Shown here: positions 1 through 6,824 of the stretch, one piece after another
Layout of the letters: every line of letters begins with the position of its first letter
Position numbering within the stretch: the first letter of the stretch is position 1
Source of the DNA: Syntrophomonas sp. UBA5288
GTDB lineage: Bacteria; Bacillota; Syntrophomonadia; Syntrophomonadales; Syntrophomonadaceae
NCBI GenBank assembly: GCA_002408445.1
Contig: DHSK01000150.1
Location: forward strand, 1-10,723
DNA: 10,723 nt
Direction of reading: 5' to 3'
Translations under genes and position numbers: made by a program
The notes under the pieces: model-generated
Told to the model about the DNA's origin: nothing
Database searches by the model: none
What the model saw: only the letters and a program-made list of their open reading frames with translations

Positions 1-5
1 CTTGA

Positions 6-476
6 CAATGGGGGGCACTATACGCCGCTAGTGACTATGTAACTTACTTTAGCACCAGGCTGCATCCCATTCTGGGCATTTACAAAACCCACACCGGTAT
101 CGACATCGGGGCGGGCTCTTGGTGCGCAAATCAGGCTGGTATTTTAACCACTCAATCAACGGCAAGCGAACCTTATGTGTATAAAACAGCATCTGTGCAA
201 ACTATGTACAATTGGTACAGAAACAACAGTCGTAACCTTACGATATCGACCAACCCATCAAGCGCAAATTATCCCAAAGTTGGAGACCTTGTGTTTATCA
301 ATGGTACTGCTGAGCATATTGGAATTATTGTTGCCGTAAGCTCCAGCACAATCACCACTGTAGAAGGAAACTCCAGTGATCAAGTGGAAAGTGTAAGCTA
401 TTCAATGTCAACTTTGAAGAATAGCAGCGGCAGTAAAACTCTTTCTTACCTGGGCAGCAATAACACCCATTATTAA
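6..476 (+). pseudogene. M23/CHAP cell-wall hydrolase remnant, internally deleted
   Basis: Read in one frame from base 6 to the TAA at 474-476. The first part carries an M23 (LytM-type) zinc-peptidase start: RLHPILG followed by HTGIDIGAG, where H and D are the usual first metal ligands. Directly after it, at about base 116, comes SWCANQAG, the second conserved helix of CHAP amidases, then PKVGDLVFIN and the catalytic-His segment EHIGIIV. The M23 C-terminal HxH metal motif is missing, and so is the CHAP segment that normally carries the catalytic Cys just before SWCANQAG. An in-frame TGA lies at 3-5. The first possible start in this frame is GTG at 177, which has no good RBS and excludes both motifs. 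I read it as a chimera left by an internal deletion, or as an assembly join. The fragment 177-476 alone is CHAP-like. It is cut by the window start only if the TGA is an error. Confidence 0.7.
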
Positions 477-538
477 AACAGAGGAATGTTTTCATAAGCA
501 ACTGACGAAACATTGAGGCCAAAAAGCTTCCCCCAAAA

Positions 539-571
539 GATCCCGTATCACTATCTAAGTGGTACGGGATC
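539..571. terminator. Bidirectional hairpin terminator
   Basis: A 13-bp stem (GATCCCGTATCAC with GTGGTACGGGATC, one U·G pair) has a 7-base loop. Read on the minus strand it is followed by TTTTGGGGG and a further T run, so it best serves the LRR gene that stops at 694. On the plus strand it also closes the CHAP remnant, with a weak T tract. Confidence 0.75.
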
Positions 572-693
572 GCTATTTAATAGTATCTTACTCAACCAAT
601 TGCAAGATAAAATCACACCTCAGAATATCAATTGAATCCAAAATCAATGGGTTGTACCGATTCTCAAAGAACCATGTTGACGTGGGCATCAAG

Positions 694-2109
694 CTATGCT
701 GAAATCAGTTTGTACTTTATCGCGTTTTCAATCGCATACTGCTGCGCATATGAGTCCTTCGGACAAATGATCGTAAGGTTCTCGCAACCATCGAACGCCG
801 TTTTGCCAATAAAAGTCACGCTGGGCGGAATGGTGATGGAGGTCAAGCCGGTGCAGTTAAAAAAGGCACTCTCACCAATCGAAGCAACGCCATCCGGGAT
901 GGTGATGGAGCGCAAACTCTCGCAGTTCCCAAACAATACCTCGTTAATTGACGTTATCCCGCGGGGGAGTTCCACTGCGGTCAATTTTCTGCAATTTCCA
1001 AAGGCATCCTTTCCTATAGTTGTGATGGCGGTGGAAAGTTTGATGGAGGTCAAGCCGGTGCAATTAAAGAAGGCCCCATCCCCTATTTTGGTTACGCTCT
1101 CCGGCAAGGTGATTGTTTTAAGCTGGCTGCAATTTCCAAAAGCGCCAGCGTTTATTTCGGTAACGGTATCCGGTATGGTATAGGCGGTGTAGCTGGCCGG
1201 GACATAGCAAAGCAGTTTACCTTGGTGGATGATAACCGGCTCGGATATACCGGTACGATTAAAAGCGGCTCTACCAATTTGCGTCACGCTGGACGGAATG
1301 GTGATGGTTTTAAGCTGCTCACACCCCTCAAAGGCGTAATCGCCGATGGTGGTTACACTGCCCGGAAGGGTTACGGAAGTGAGGTTGCTGCAATTGGAGA
1401 ATGCGTAGCCGTTTACAGTTGTCACGGTATTGGGTATGGCATAGCTAGTCATTCCGGACGGCACATAGCACAACATTTTTCCATCATTAATGATGACGGG
1501 AGAGGAAAGCTTGGTTCCCTCAAAAGCCCGGTTGCCGATGGAGGTCACACCGCTCCCCATCGTTGCCGAGGCTAAGCTGCCGCAGTTACTGAACGCTAAA
1601 CTGCCGATGGAGGTTACGCTGTCCGGGATGATGACCGAGGTTAAACTGCTGCAATTGCTAAAGGCACCGTCACCGATGGAAGTCACGCCCTCCGGGATGG
1701 TGATGGAGGTTAAGCTGCTGCAACCACCAAAGGCAGCAGCGCCAATAGATTCCAACGTATCGGGAACCGTGACCGATGTCAAGCCGGTGCAATTCTCGAA
1801 CGCACCCTCGCCAATGGATACGACCCCTTTGGGGATGTTCACCGCTGAAATACCGGGGCGATGGCTGAAAGCCATACCCCCGATAGCGGTAATGCCTAAA
1901 TTGTCAGGGATATTGACGACTATGCCAGTCTCTATGTGATCTGGCGGTGAATCACCGGCCTCAACCGGCTCAGCGCCTGCGTAGCGTGTCAAAACGCCAT
2001 TTTCGACCACAAAATCCCCTGTATTTGTCTTTGCGGAGCAACCCGTGCCTAAAGCAACAACCAGCACCGCCATCATAGTTAACATGCCGACGCTTCTTAA
2101 TACTTTCAT
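694..2109 (-). CDS. BspA-like leucine-rich repeat surface lipoprotein (LRR_5)
   Basis: The 471-residue protein has a lipoprotein signal (residues 1-24, hydrophobic stretch then LGTGC with Cys24). About fifteen LRR_5-type units of roughly 23 residues follow, each recognisable as TSIGxxAFxNC plus LTSITIPxSV. Two units carry a longer insertion of the form PVII..GKxLCYVP, spaced regularly. The C-terminus is the usual capping segment (ENLTIICPKDSYAQQYA). Such proteins are displayed on the surface and often bind host or partner proteins; the ligand here is unknown. The start is supported by GAAGGAG about 8 bases upstream of ATG. An extended -10 promoter lies at 2171-2179, and the terminator at 539-571 follows. 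The DNA is itself repetitive, with a period near 69 bases. Open frames on the opposite strand across this gene are shadows of the repeats. Confidence 0.9.
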   Translation of the reverse strand: MKVLRSVGMLTMMAVLVVALGTGCSAKTNTGDFVVENGVLTRYAGAEPVEAGDSPPDHIETGIVVNIPDNLGITAIGGMAFSHRPGISAVNIPKGVVSIGEGAFENCTGLTSVTVPDTLESIGAAAFGGCSSLTSITIPEGVTSIGDGAFSNCSSLTSVIIPDSVTSIGSLAFSNCGSLASATMGSGVTSIGNRAFEGTKLSSPVIINDGKMLCYVPSGMTSYAIPNTVTTVNGYAFSNCSNLTSVTLPGSVTTIGDYAFEGCEQLKTITIPSSVTQIGRAAFNRTGISEPVIIHQGKLLCYVPASYTAYTIPDTVTEINAGAFGNCSQLKTITLPESVTKIGDGAFFNCTGLTSIKLSTAITTIGKDAFGNCRKLTAVELPRGITSINEVLFGNCESLRSITIPDGVASIGESAFFNCTGLTSITIPPSVTFIGKTAFDGCENLTIICPKDSYAQQYAIENAIKYKLISA

Positions 2110-2170
2110 TCCGGTTTCTCCTTCATATTTCAGATTTAGAAGATTCTTGATTGCCCTGTTTGTATTGGTA

Positions 2171-2179
2171 ATTATAACA
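2171..2179 (-). promoter_or_regulatory. Extended -10 promoter candidate for the LRR lipoprotein gene
   Basis: The minus strand reads TGTTATAAT, an exact extended -10 (TGnTATAAT). It lies about 60 bases upstream of the LRR gene's ATG at 2109, between that gene and the stop of the truncated copy at 2185. No convincing -35 is seen 17 bases further up, which is acceptable for an extended -10 promoter. Confidence 0.45.
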
Positions 2180-2184
2180 GAGAA

Positions 2185-2475
2185 TCAATATATCACCGTG
2201 TCAGAATACAACGATTTGTTTTCCAATAGAGTGCCGGAAGCGTTATAAACTTTAGCGTTAGCACATACTCGATAGGTGCCGTGGACCACATAATAATCCT
2301 CTTCTATTCTGGCGAGGTAGGTCCCTATCGCTAACGCGGACCACGACTTGATGGTGCTCCAGCTGCCAGCACTGGATTTTTGCAATTCGACGGTCAGCCT
2401 GTTGGTATGCGAACTGTGGCTGGCCCTTCCATTATGTCTTGTCACCGAAAGGTCTGCTATTGCCATGTTCCGCAA
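2185..2475 (-). pseudogene. 5'-truncated duplicate of the secreted DUF6147-like protein gene
   Basis: The last 75 or so codons match the protein at 5530-5967 from HTNRLTVELQKSS to the terminal YSDTVIY, about 80 % identical by eye. The DNA aligns without gaps at a constant offset of 3345 bases from the stop codon to about 2413. The signal peptide and N-terminal third of the full-length paralogue are missing. The possible starts (TTG 2475, ATG 2466) overlap the end of the upstream lipoprotein gene (stop at 2457) and have no clear RBS. Without a signal peptide the product could not be exported, so I call it a remnant. The first of the two cysteines of the intact paralogue (Cys61) lies in the lost part. 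Confidence 0.7.
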
Positions 2476-3572
2476 CTATCTAAAGGCATAATTATAGATT
2501 CGCAATTTAATTCCTTTGATTCAATAATATTGCCCGCTTTGTAGACTGATATCTTGTGTTGCTTTTTATCCAGACGGATTTCACCTATGCACTGGTCATC
2601 CTTAAGTGCCCAGACTCTCTCCTCATCACGGTTAGTAAATGAAACTAAAAGAAGCCCTTGATATGATCTATAGCGAGGTGATACATTATCTGGATTATCA
2701 CTCTTAACATCTTTCGGAAATGAATTGTACAAATCATTAATCGGTTTATAGTCTGCTAGTTTGACATATTGGGAATCAAGATCCACTACCATGGCTATAT
2801 TACAGCCAGAATTTATAAACACTTTATTTCCTGTTTTAACTTCTCTTGCACCAGCCCCCGCGATGAAGCTGCAGCTACTTCCGTAAACTTCTTTCCAGTC
2901 CACCTTATCACCCTGAACCGTGGCTAGAAGTAATTTGCCGATTGCCTCCTGTGAGGAAGGTTTCTGCTGATCATATGCGACTAATAGGGTATAGTTACTT
3001 GGAGTTCCGAACATCATTATTGGTAAAAAACCGCCAATATTATTAATATTCGCGGGAACACTAATGGTTTTTCTACTGGTAGTATTGCCATCGCGAGTTT
3101 CCACTACGATATTGCTATTGCCCAGCGAGGGCTCTTCAAAACTAAACATTATGGTATCGCTTTCAGGAACCTTATACACAACCTGCACGCCGAATCTTTC
3201 GGGGGGAGTATTAAGCTTTATAACATTATACCCGTTGAATCCTGTTGCAATGGTGTCAGGGTGCGCCATCGATACTAGAACGGTTTTGTTCCCATCCCAA
3301 ATCAATTGCAAGTTGAACGAATCTAATTCGGTCGTACCTAAGTTCGCAATAGCGTTAGTGCCAACCTCAACGGATCCTTGTTTTACATCCCAGGAAAGGT
3401 TATATAGACTCAAAGCTCCTTGGTCATTAGTACTGCAATACAATAAAGGAATATCGGTGACTGCACTTTTACTAAGGTCGCCCGTGGGCAAGTCCTTTCT
3501 ACAAGCAGTTATTAAAAATGACAAAAGAATAAAAAGCACCAAAATGGCAATAGAAAAACGTCTAGGCAACAT
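2457..3572 (-). CDS. Secreted lipoprotein of unknown function
   Basis: The 371-residue protein starts at ATG 3572, chosen because AGGGAGG sits 6 bases upstream; a longer frame reaches 3617 but has no RBS. Residues 1-24 form a lipoprotein signal: two arginines, a long hydrophobic run, then LITAC with lipidated Cys24. The rest is soluble and looks all-beta, with repeated short hydrophobic strands separated by turns (for example SLYNLSW, VVETRDGN, KLLLATVQGD, SQYVKLADY, GLLLVSFTNRDEERVWAL). This would fit a beta-propeller-like fold, but I do not recognise a family. Cysteines occur at SSCSF, SGCN, DQCIG, LNCES and DSCGTW. The gene follows the terminator at 3679-3710, so it probably has its own promoter. 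Its 3' end overlaps the truncated DUF6147-like remnant, so the last few residues could be affected by that junction. Confidence 0.8.
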   Translation of the reverse strand: MLPRRFSIAILVLFILLSFLITACRKDLPTGDLSKSAVTDIPLLYCSTNDQGALSLYNLSWDVKQGSVEVGTNAIANLGTTELDSFNLQLIWDGNKTVLVSMAHPDTIATGFNGYNVIKLNTPPERFGVQVVYKVPESDTIMFSFEEPSLGNSNIVVETRDGNTTSRKTISVPANINNIGGFLPIMMFGTPSNYTLLVAYDQQKPSSQEAIGKLLLATVQGDKVDWKEVYGSSCSFIAGAGAREVKTGNKVFINSGCNIAMVVDLDSQYVKLADYKPINDLYNSFPKDVKSDNPDNVSPRYRSYQGLLLVSFTNRDEERVWALKDDQCIGEIRLDKKQHKISVYKAGNIIESKELNCESIIMPLDSCGTWQ

Positions 3573-3678
3573 GATGATCCTCCCTAAAAATAAAAGATTG
3601 CTATTGCAAAATATCAAAACGGCTTAAATAGCTTAATACTCGATTGTTCCGAAGACAAATAAACTATGAAAAAGAACT

Positions 3679-3710
3679 AACCTAGCAGGCTTTTTACAGC
3701 CTGCTAGGTT
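3679..3710. terminator. Strong hairpin terminator after the Amidase_6 gene
   Basis: A perfect 13-bp stem (AACCTAGCAGGCT with AGCCTGCTAGGTT) has a 6-base loop. It lies 17 bases past the stop of the Amidase_6 gene on the minus strand, where it is followed by TTAGTTCTTTTT. T-rich sequence on both sides makes it potentially bidirectional. Confidence 0.85.
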
Positions 3711-3726
3711 TTTTGATTTTACACAA

Positions 3727-4839
3727 TTATGCCACCTGAGGCACTTGGTAGTAATCCATAGTGTCATAATAAGGGACCCAATATTTATCGTTGGTATGGG
3801 CATTAGCAAGCCGACTTTGTCCATCGTTATATACCATCAATTCTACATGTTGTTGTCCGCGCACCTTCATTGGATAACCAGCAACGCAAGTATTAGCTGT
3901 AGCCGAATAAATATATCCCTTATTTAACATATAACTAATTAGGGTATTAGCTTGGATCCATGAAGCACTTCCAGGGCTCCAAGTACTATCCTTAGGAATT
4001 CCGCCCTTGTAAAGGCATTGGGATACATAATTAGCGCAATCATTACAATTATAATAAGTGTATTGAGAATTATAGTATGACGCATCTTGTGTTGTTGTAC
4101 TGCCCGATTGGCAAACTTTAGTTGGATTAGAAGAATAACCATAGTCACGAGCCGCTAGTCTATCGTAAATGAAAGGTACGACGGCAGTTGGGGCGATATT
4201 ATCATTCTGACTCTTGGTTTGCAGCTCTTGAACCTGGGCCTTTAAACCATCATAGCCATTCTTCTCGGCTTCGTCCGGTGTGGTTATATTTGATAGTGTA
4301 TAGGGTATCCATTCCCCCGCTTCATTCATGACATAAAATGCCACCGACTCTTTGCCTAGTTTTCCGGCACTGTCTATAGATCCCTCTGCTTTTATGACGT
4401 TATTATAAGGCAATGGAGTTGTAATGTACGTTTGGAGGTCTGATTTCCACATGGCTATATCTTTGTTAATTGAATCCAAAGCCTGCCCCGATACCTTATT
4501 GTCTGCCACATACTGCAACTTTCCTTTCATTATGGGAACATCTTCCGGGGACGCATAATCTAATAGATGAGTCGCATGAATGCCAAATATAGCTGATACT
4601 TTAGAATCGGAGTTTTCTATCGACTGTACCGTAATTGTAGAATCTACCAGCTTCCAATGTCTTGCTACCATTTCCTGTTTTAATAAATCATTTACCTGAC
4701 TCTGCATTTGATCGCTTAAATCCGAGTTAGATATACTGGCATCACTTTTGGTAAACCCAACTAAAAAAGATAATGTCAAAACCATCATTAGTGCCACAAG
4801 ACCTGCAAAAGGTTTGTGCTTTCTTACTGACTTACTCAT
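3727..4839 (-). CDS. Secreted Amidase_6 domain protein
   Basis: The 370-residue product starts at ATG 4839, with AAGGAG 6 bases upstream; an upstream TTG at 4860 overlaps that SD and is unlikely. Residues about 10-30 form a signal peptide or signal anchor. Residues 35-215 are an unassigned extracytoplasmic region. From about residue 225 the Amidase_6 pattern appears: YDRLAARDYG, then NCNDCANYVSQCLYKGG with the probable catalytic Cys268, SWIQANTLISYMLNKG, and QQHVELMVYND with the probable catalytic His331. Amidase_6 proteins belong to the papain-like amidase group found in Gram-positive secreted proteins; the substrate is not established here. Besides Cys268 there are Cys243, 265, 275 and 318, enough for two disulphides. 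The gene is the second in an operon, starting 28 bases after the stop of a VKOR-like gene. Confidence 0.82.
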   Translation of the reverse strand: MSKSVRKHKPFAGLVALMMVLTLSFLVGFTKSDASISNSDLSDQMQSQVNDLLKQEMVARHWKLVDSTITVQSIENSDSKVSAIFGIHATHLLDYASPEDVPIMKGKLQYVADNKVSGQALDSINKDIAMWKSDLQTYITTPLPYNNVIKAEGSIDSAGKLGKESVAFYVMNEAGEWIPYTLSNITTPDEAEKNGYDGLKAQVQELQTKSQNDNIAPTAVVPFIYDRLAARDYGYSSNPTKVCQSGSTTTQDASYYNSQYTYYNCNDCANYVSQCLYKGGIPKDSTWSPGSASWIQANTLISYMLNKGYIYSATANTCVAGYPMKVRGQQHVELMVYNDGQSRLANAHTNDKYWVPYYDTMDYYQVPQVA

Positions 4840-4866
4840 TCTTTTCTCCTTTCTTTCCAAAAAAGG

Positions 4867-5283
4867 TCAAGCTTCTTCACCAAATTTCTTAAGGACATAA
4901 GTAATCGTAAGTTTATATTTATTCCAGAAAAGAATAATACATAATGCTAACCATGTTATGGTGAAGATTACAGCCGCTGCCAAGCAATAGTAACAGAACG
5001 AAGGTGCAAAGAGATATTGAACGATTTGTAAACAAATAGAAACCCCTGCACAAATGCTGGTGATTAAGAAAGAAAGTATATATCTTTCCCGAGCTATGAA
5101 TACAGCTAAAATACCGGACGTAAATGCACCACTTATTGCTATGAATACTCCTGCGTACGGAATTCCTATCCAAGCATCATTACTGCATGGAAAGCACTGT
5201 ACAGACGATTCATACTTGACCCATGCAGTAAATATTAGTAATACGGCATTTCCCAATGGAAGAAGTGAAGCCTTAGGATACAA
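4867..5283 (-). CDS. VKOR-like membrane thiol oxidoreductase
   Basis: The 138-residue membrane protein has four predicted helices (about 5-22, 44-64, 68-92, 98-120). The first loop holds a cysteine pair, Cys30 and Cys33 (QCFPCSN), followed by WIGIPYAG, which resembles the GIP segment after the loop cysteines of vitamin K epoxide reductase homologues. A CxxC (Cys97-YY-Cys100) opens the last helix, as in the VKOR active site. Bacterial VKOR homologues re-oxidise periplasmic or extracytoplasmic thiol oxidases by passing electrons to quinone, so disulphides can form. The start is TTG 5283: an in-frame TAA lies immediately upstream and GAGGTGG sits about 6 bases before it. The next gene, a cysteine-containing Amidase_6 protein, is probably co-transcribed. 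A DsbB/BdbC assignment is less likely because the first pair lacks the CxxC-W/Y-QR context. Confidence 0.65.
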   Translation of the reverse strand: MYPKASLLPLGNAVLLIFTAWVKYESSVQCFPCSNDAWIGIPYAGVFIAISGAFTSGILAVFIARERYILSFLITSICAGVSICLQIVQYLFAPSFCYYCLAAAVIFTITWLALCIILFWNKYKLTITYVLKKFGEEA

Positions 5284-5371
5284 TTACCCCACCTCGTTTA
5301 AAAATTCTAACTGAAAACAGTTCCTTGTAAAGTTCTGTTTATTGGGGGTGTCTTTTATTTTTAAAATTCAA

Positions 5372-5382
5372 TCACCTCCTTC
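5372..5382 (-). promoter_or_regulatory. Perfect Shine-Dalgarno sequence upstream of the VKOR-like gene with only a 10-codon frame
   Basis: The minus strand reads AAGGAGGTGAT, a full anti-16S match, then TTG and ten sense codons (MNFKNKRHPQ) to a stop. The SD-to-TTG spacing is short (about 3-4 bases). The arrangement resembles the initiation region of the short ORF at 7740. It may be a leader peptide or the remnant of a lost gene. The rest of 5284-5529 shows no gene; a possible -10 (CATATAAG, minus strand near 5465) lacks a well-spaced -35. Confidence 0.35.
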
Positions 5383-5529
5383 GGAATAATTGCGTTTTTT
5401 TCTCCCTCCCTTCTCCATATAGGCAACCGGGAGTAAATATCCCCCAAAGAGCCTACCTTGAACTTATATGAAACAAGGATAATATCAATCGTTATTTGTT
5501 CATACGAACCAATTTCCTAGCAAGCGATT

Positions 5530-5967
5530 TCAATAGGTTACCGTATCCGAATATGCTGATTTATTTTCCAACAGAGTTCCGGAAGCGTTATAAACTTTAG
5601 CGGTAGCGCATACTCGATAGGTGCCGTAGACAACGTAATAATCCTCATATACATCAGCAACGTAGGTCCCGGTCGATGACGCGGACCATGACTTGATGGT
5701 ACTCCAGCCGCTGGCGCTGGATTTTTGTAATTCGACGGTCAGCTTGGTGGTGTGCGAAGCATCATATGCTGAAGCAAGCCCTATACAGTTGGCTTTCCCC
5801 GACGAATTAATCGATAGACCAGCATTTAACAACGAAATATAGGTGTATTGAGGCGTTATCACACCTTGCGTTCTCGCGTCTTGGACCACTTCAGCCGCCG
5901 CGTAAGCCGGAACGGCGGAAAAGACGGCCATCAGGACAAGAATCCCCATGCAGATAAATTTTTTCAT
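5530..5967 (-). CDS. Small secreted DUF6147-like protein
   Basis: The 145-residue protein starts at ATG 5967 with AAGGAGG nine bases upstream; the longer frame to 6009 would cover the RBS and promoter. A signal peptide (residues 1-23) ends in AYA. The mature part, about 120 residues, looks like one beta-sandwich domain: YISLLNAGLSI, KLTVELQKSS, GWSTIKSWSASSTG, YYVVYGTYRVCATAKVYN and a terminal YSDTVTY. This resembles the clostridial secreted family I know as DUF6147; I cannot confirm it without a search. Cys61 and Cys120 could form a disulphide, relevant to the VKOR-like gene downstream. Transcription probably starts at the ECF-type promoter at 6001-6028. The RBS is also part of an inverted repeat (5972-6023) that may block translation of longer transcripts. 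A truncated copy lies at 2185-2475. Confidence 0.85.
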   Translation of the reverse strand: MKKFICMGILVLMAVFSAVPAYAAAEVVQDARTQGVITPQYTYISLLNAGLSINSSGKANCIGLASAYDASHTTKLTVELQKSSASGWSTIKSWSASSTGTYVADVYEDYYVVYGTYRVCATAKVYNASGTLLENKSAYSDTVTY

Positions 5968-5971
5968 AAAT

Positions 5972-6023
5972 AAAAACCTCCTTAAAAATATCTTCAATAG
6001 TAAAGACAACCAAGGAGGTTTTT
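5972..6023 (-). promoter_or_regulatory. RBS-sequestering inverted repeat
   Basis: Two perfect 12-base arms, AAAAACCTCCTT (5972-5983) and AAGGAGGTTTTT (6012-6023), are separated by 28 bases. On the minus-strand transcript the anti-SD arm comes first and the second arm is exactly the RBS of the DUF6147-like gene. The anti-SD arm falls in the -35/-10 spacer of the ECF-type promoter, so it is present only in RNA started further upstream. The structure could also act as a terminator for the anti-sigma gene, since its 3' arm ends in T residues and no other hairpin follows that gene. Confidence 0.7.
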
Positions 6024-6028
6024 TGCAA
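6001..6028 (-). promoter_or_regulatory. ECF-type promoter A (GTTGCAA-N15-GTCTTTA)
   Basis: On the minus strand the -35 TTGCAA (6028-6023), preceded by G, and the -10 GTCTTTA (6007-6001) are 15 bases apart. The same two elements with the same spacing occur at 7521-7548 and 10116-10143. The predicted start near 5993 gives a leader of about 26 bases to the DUF6147-like gene's ATG. Confidence 0.75.
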
Positions 6029-6059
6029 CAAAATTTTCCTGTTTTTTTAAAATATTTTT

Positions 6060-6824
6060 TTAATCTATATATTTCACTCCTTCGGCCATCTTTATGGCTA
6101 TGTTTTTCTCTATCTGTCCCCGAATCATGAACATGCGCTCATCCATGGACCAAATAACGGTTGCCAGAGAGTTTTTCACCACCATTGTTCCCTCATGTCC
6201 GTTGATATTGATTGTTTCAAAGACGGAGGCTTCCTCCGTATCTAGTTGGGACTTGTTGCCTTCGCCTAATTCCATATAAGTAAGCAATGAACCCTGCGAA
6301 TTTGTGAATTCAATTTTTTTGTAGTTTCCGTTTTGAGACGTAGCACTTACTTCATAGCCGTCCGGTATATAGGTCGGCACATAAGTTTGATGCCAGTCGA
6401 TGGTTGTACCGTCGTCTTCTGAACCGCTGCCGCTGTCCTTCAACTGAAAAGACGTATATTCCTGCTGAATATTCATGAGAAAATTCAGCACCCTGACCCG
6501 AACCGCCTGCACGGTCATCACGCTAGCGCCTAGGATAACCAACATGATCAGCATGGCTATCGCCGCTTTGTTTAAGGCCTGCCCGACGCGACGCCTTCTG
6601 GCATGAGACTTGGTTTTTTTAAAATGGGCGTCCACTTGCTTACTGAATTTTTGGATTGCCTGCTGGGAAGGCTGAAATTCTGGATCGTTTCTCAGCTTTT
6701 CTGCTTCCTCTAGGAAGAGCTGGCCTTCTTTCTGCGCAACGTCATGCATGACCAATTTGAACAGACTATCCTCATATTCATCATAAAGTTTTTTCCGGAC
6801 TTGTTCCGGGTTATGATTCGGCAC
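6060..6824 (-). CDS. Membrane anti-sigma factor with DUF4367-type C-terminal domain
   Basis: The 254-residue protein starts at GTG 6824, inside the 3' end of the sigma gene (14-base overlap), with AAGGAG 10 bases upstream. Residues 1-80 are charged and cytoplasmic, ending in a basic cluster (HARRRRV). One membrane helix spans about residues 86-106. The outside part, about 115-254, has the DUF4367 look: TYVPTYIPDGYEV, KKIEFTNSQGSLLTYMEL, ININGHEGTMV and a closing WSMDERMFMIRG. Such proteins hold an ECF sigma factor at the membrane and release it on an envelope signal. The overlap implies translational coupling and matched amounts. The cytoplasmic part has no HCC zinc-binding motif, so it is not a ZAS-type anti-sigma domain. 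No hairpin terminator follows except the inverted repeat at 5972-6023. Confidence 0.85.
   Translation of the reverse strand: MPNHNPEQVRKKLYDEYEDSLFKLVMHDVAQKEGQLFLEEAEKLRNDPEFQPSQQAIQKFSKQVDAHFKKTKSHARRRRVGQALNKAAIAMLIMLVILGASVMTVQAVRVRVLNFLMNIQQEYTSFQLKDSGSGSEDDGTTIDWHQTYVPTYIPDGYEVSATSQNGNYKKIEFTNSQGSLLTYMELGEGNKSQLDTEEASVFETININGHEGTMVVKNSLATVIWSMDERMFMIRGQIEKNIAIKMAEGVKYID

Noticed and set aside
632..1939. Long plus-strand open frames across the LRR gene
   Set aside because: They are antisense shadows produced by the repetitive LRR codons; they have no plausible RBS and their translations are low-complexity mirrors of the repeats.
694..2109. Regularly spaced DNA repeats that might suggest a CRISPR array
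   Set aside because: The period is the 23-codon LRR unit, the copies are divergent and fully coding, and there are no constant repeats with unique spacers.
3600..3617. TTGCAA near 3604-3609 upstream of the lipoprotein gene
   Set aside because: No GTCTTTA lies 15 bases away on either strand.
3633..3824. Minus-strand 63-residue frame overlapping the Amidase_6 gene end
   Set aside because: It runs through the terminator hairpin, has no RBS and is out of frame with a well-supported gene.
5340..5360. GTCTTTTA on the plus strand as a fourth ECF promoter
   Set aside because: The nearest TTGTAA lies 19 rather than 15 bases upstream and it would read into the antisense of nothing recognisable.
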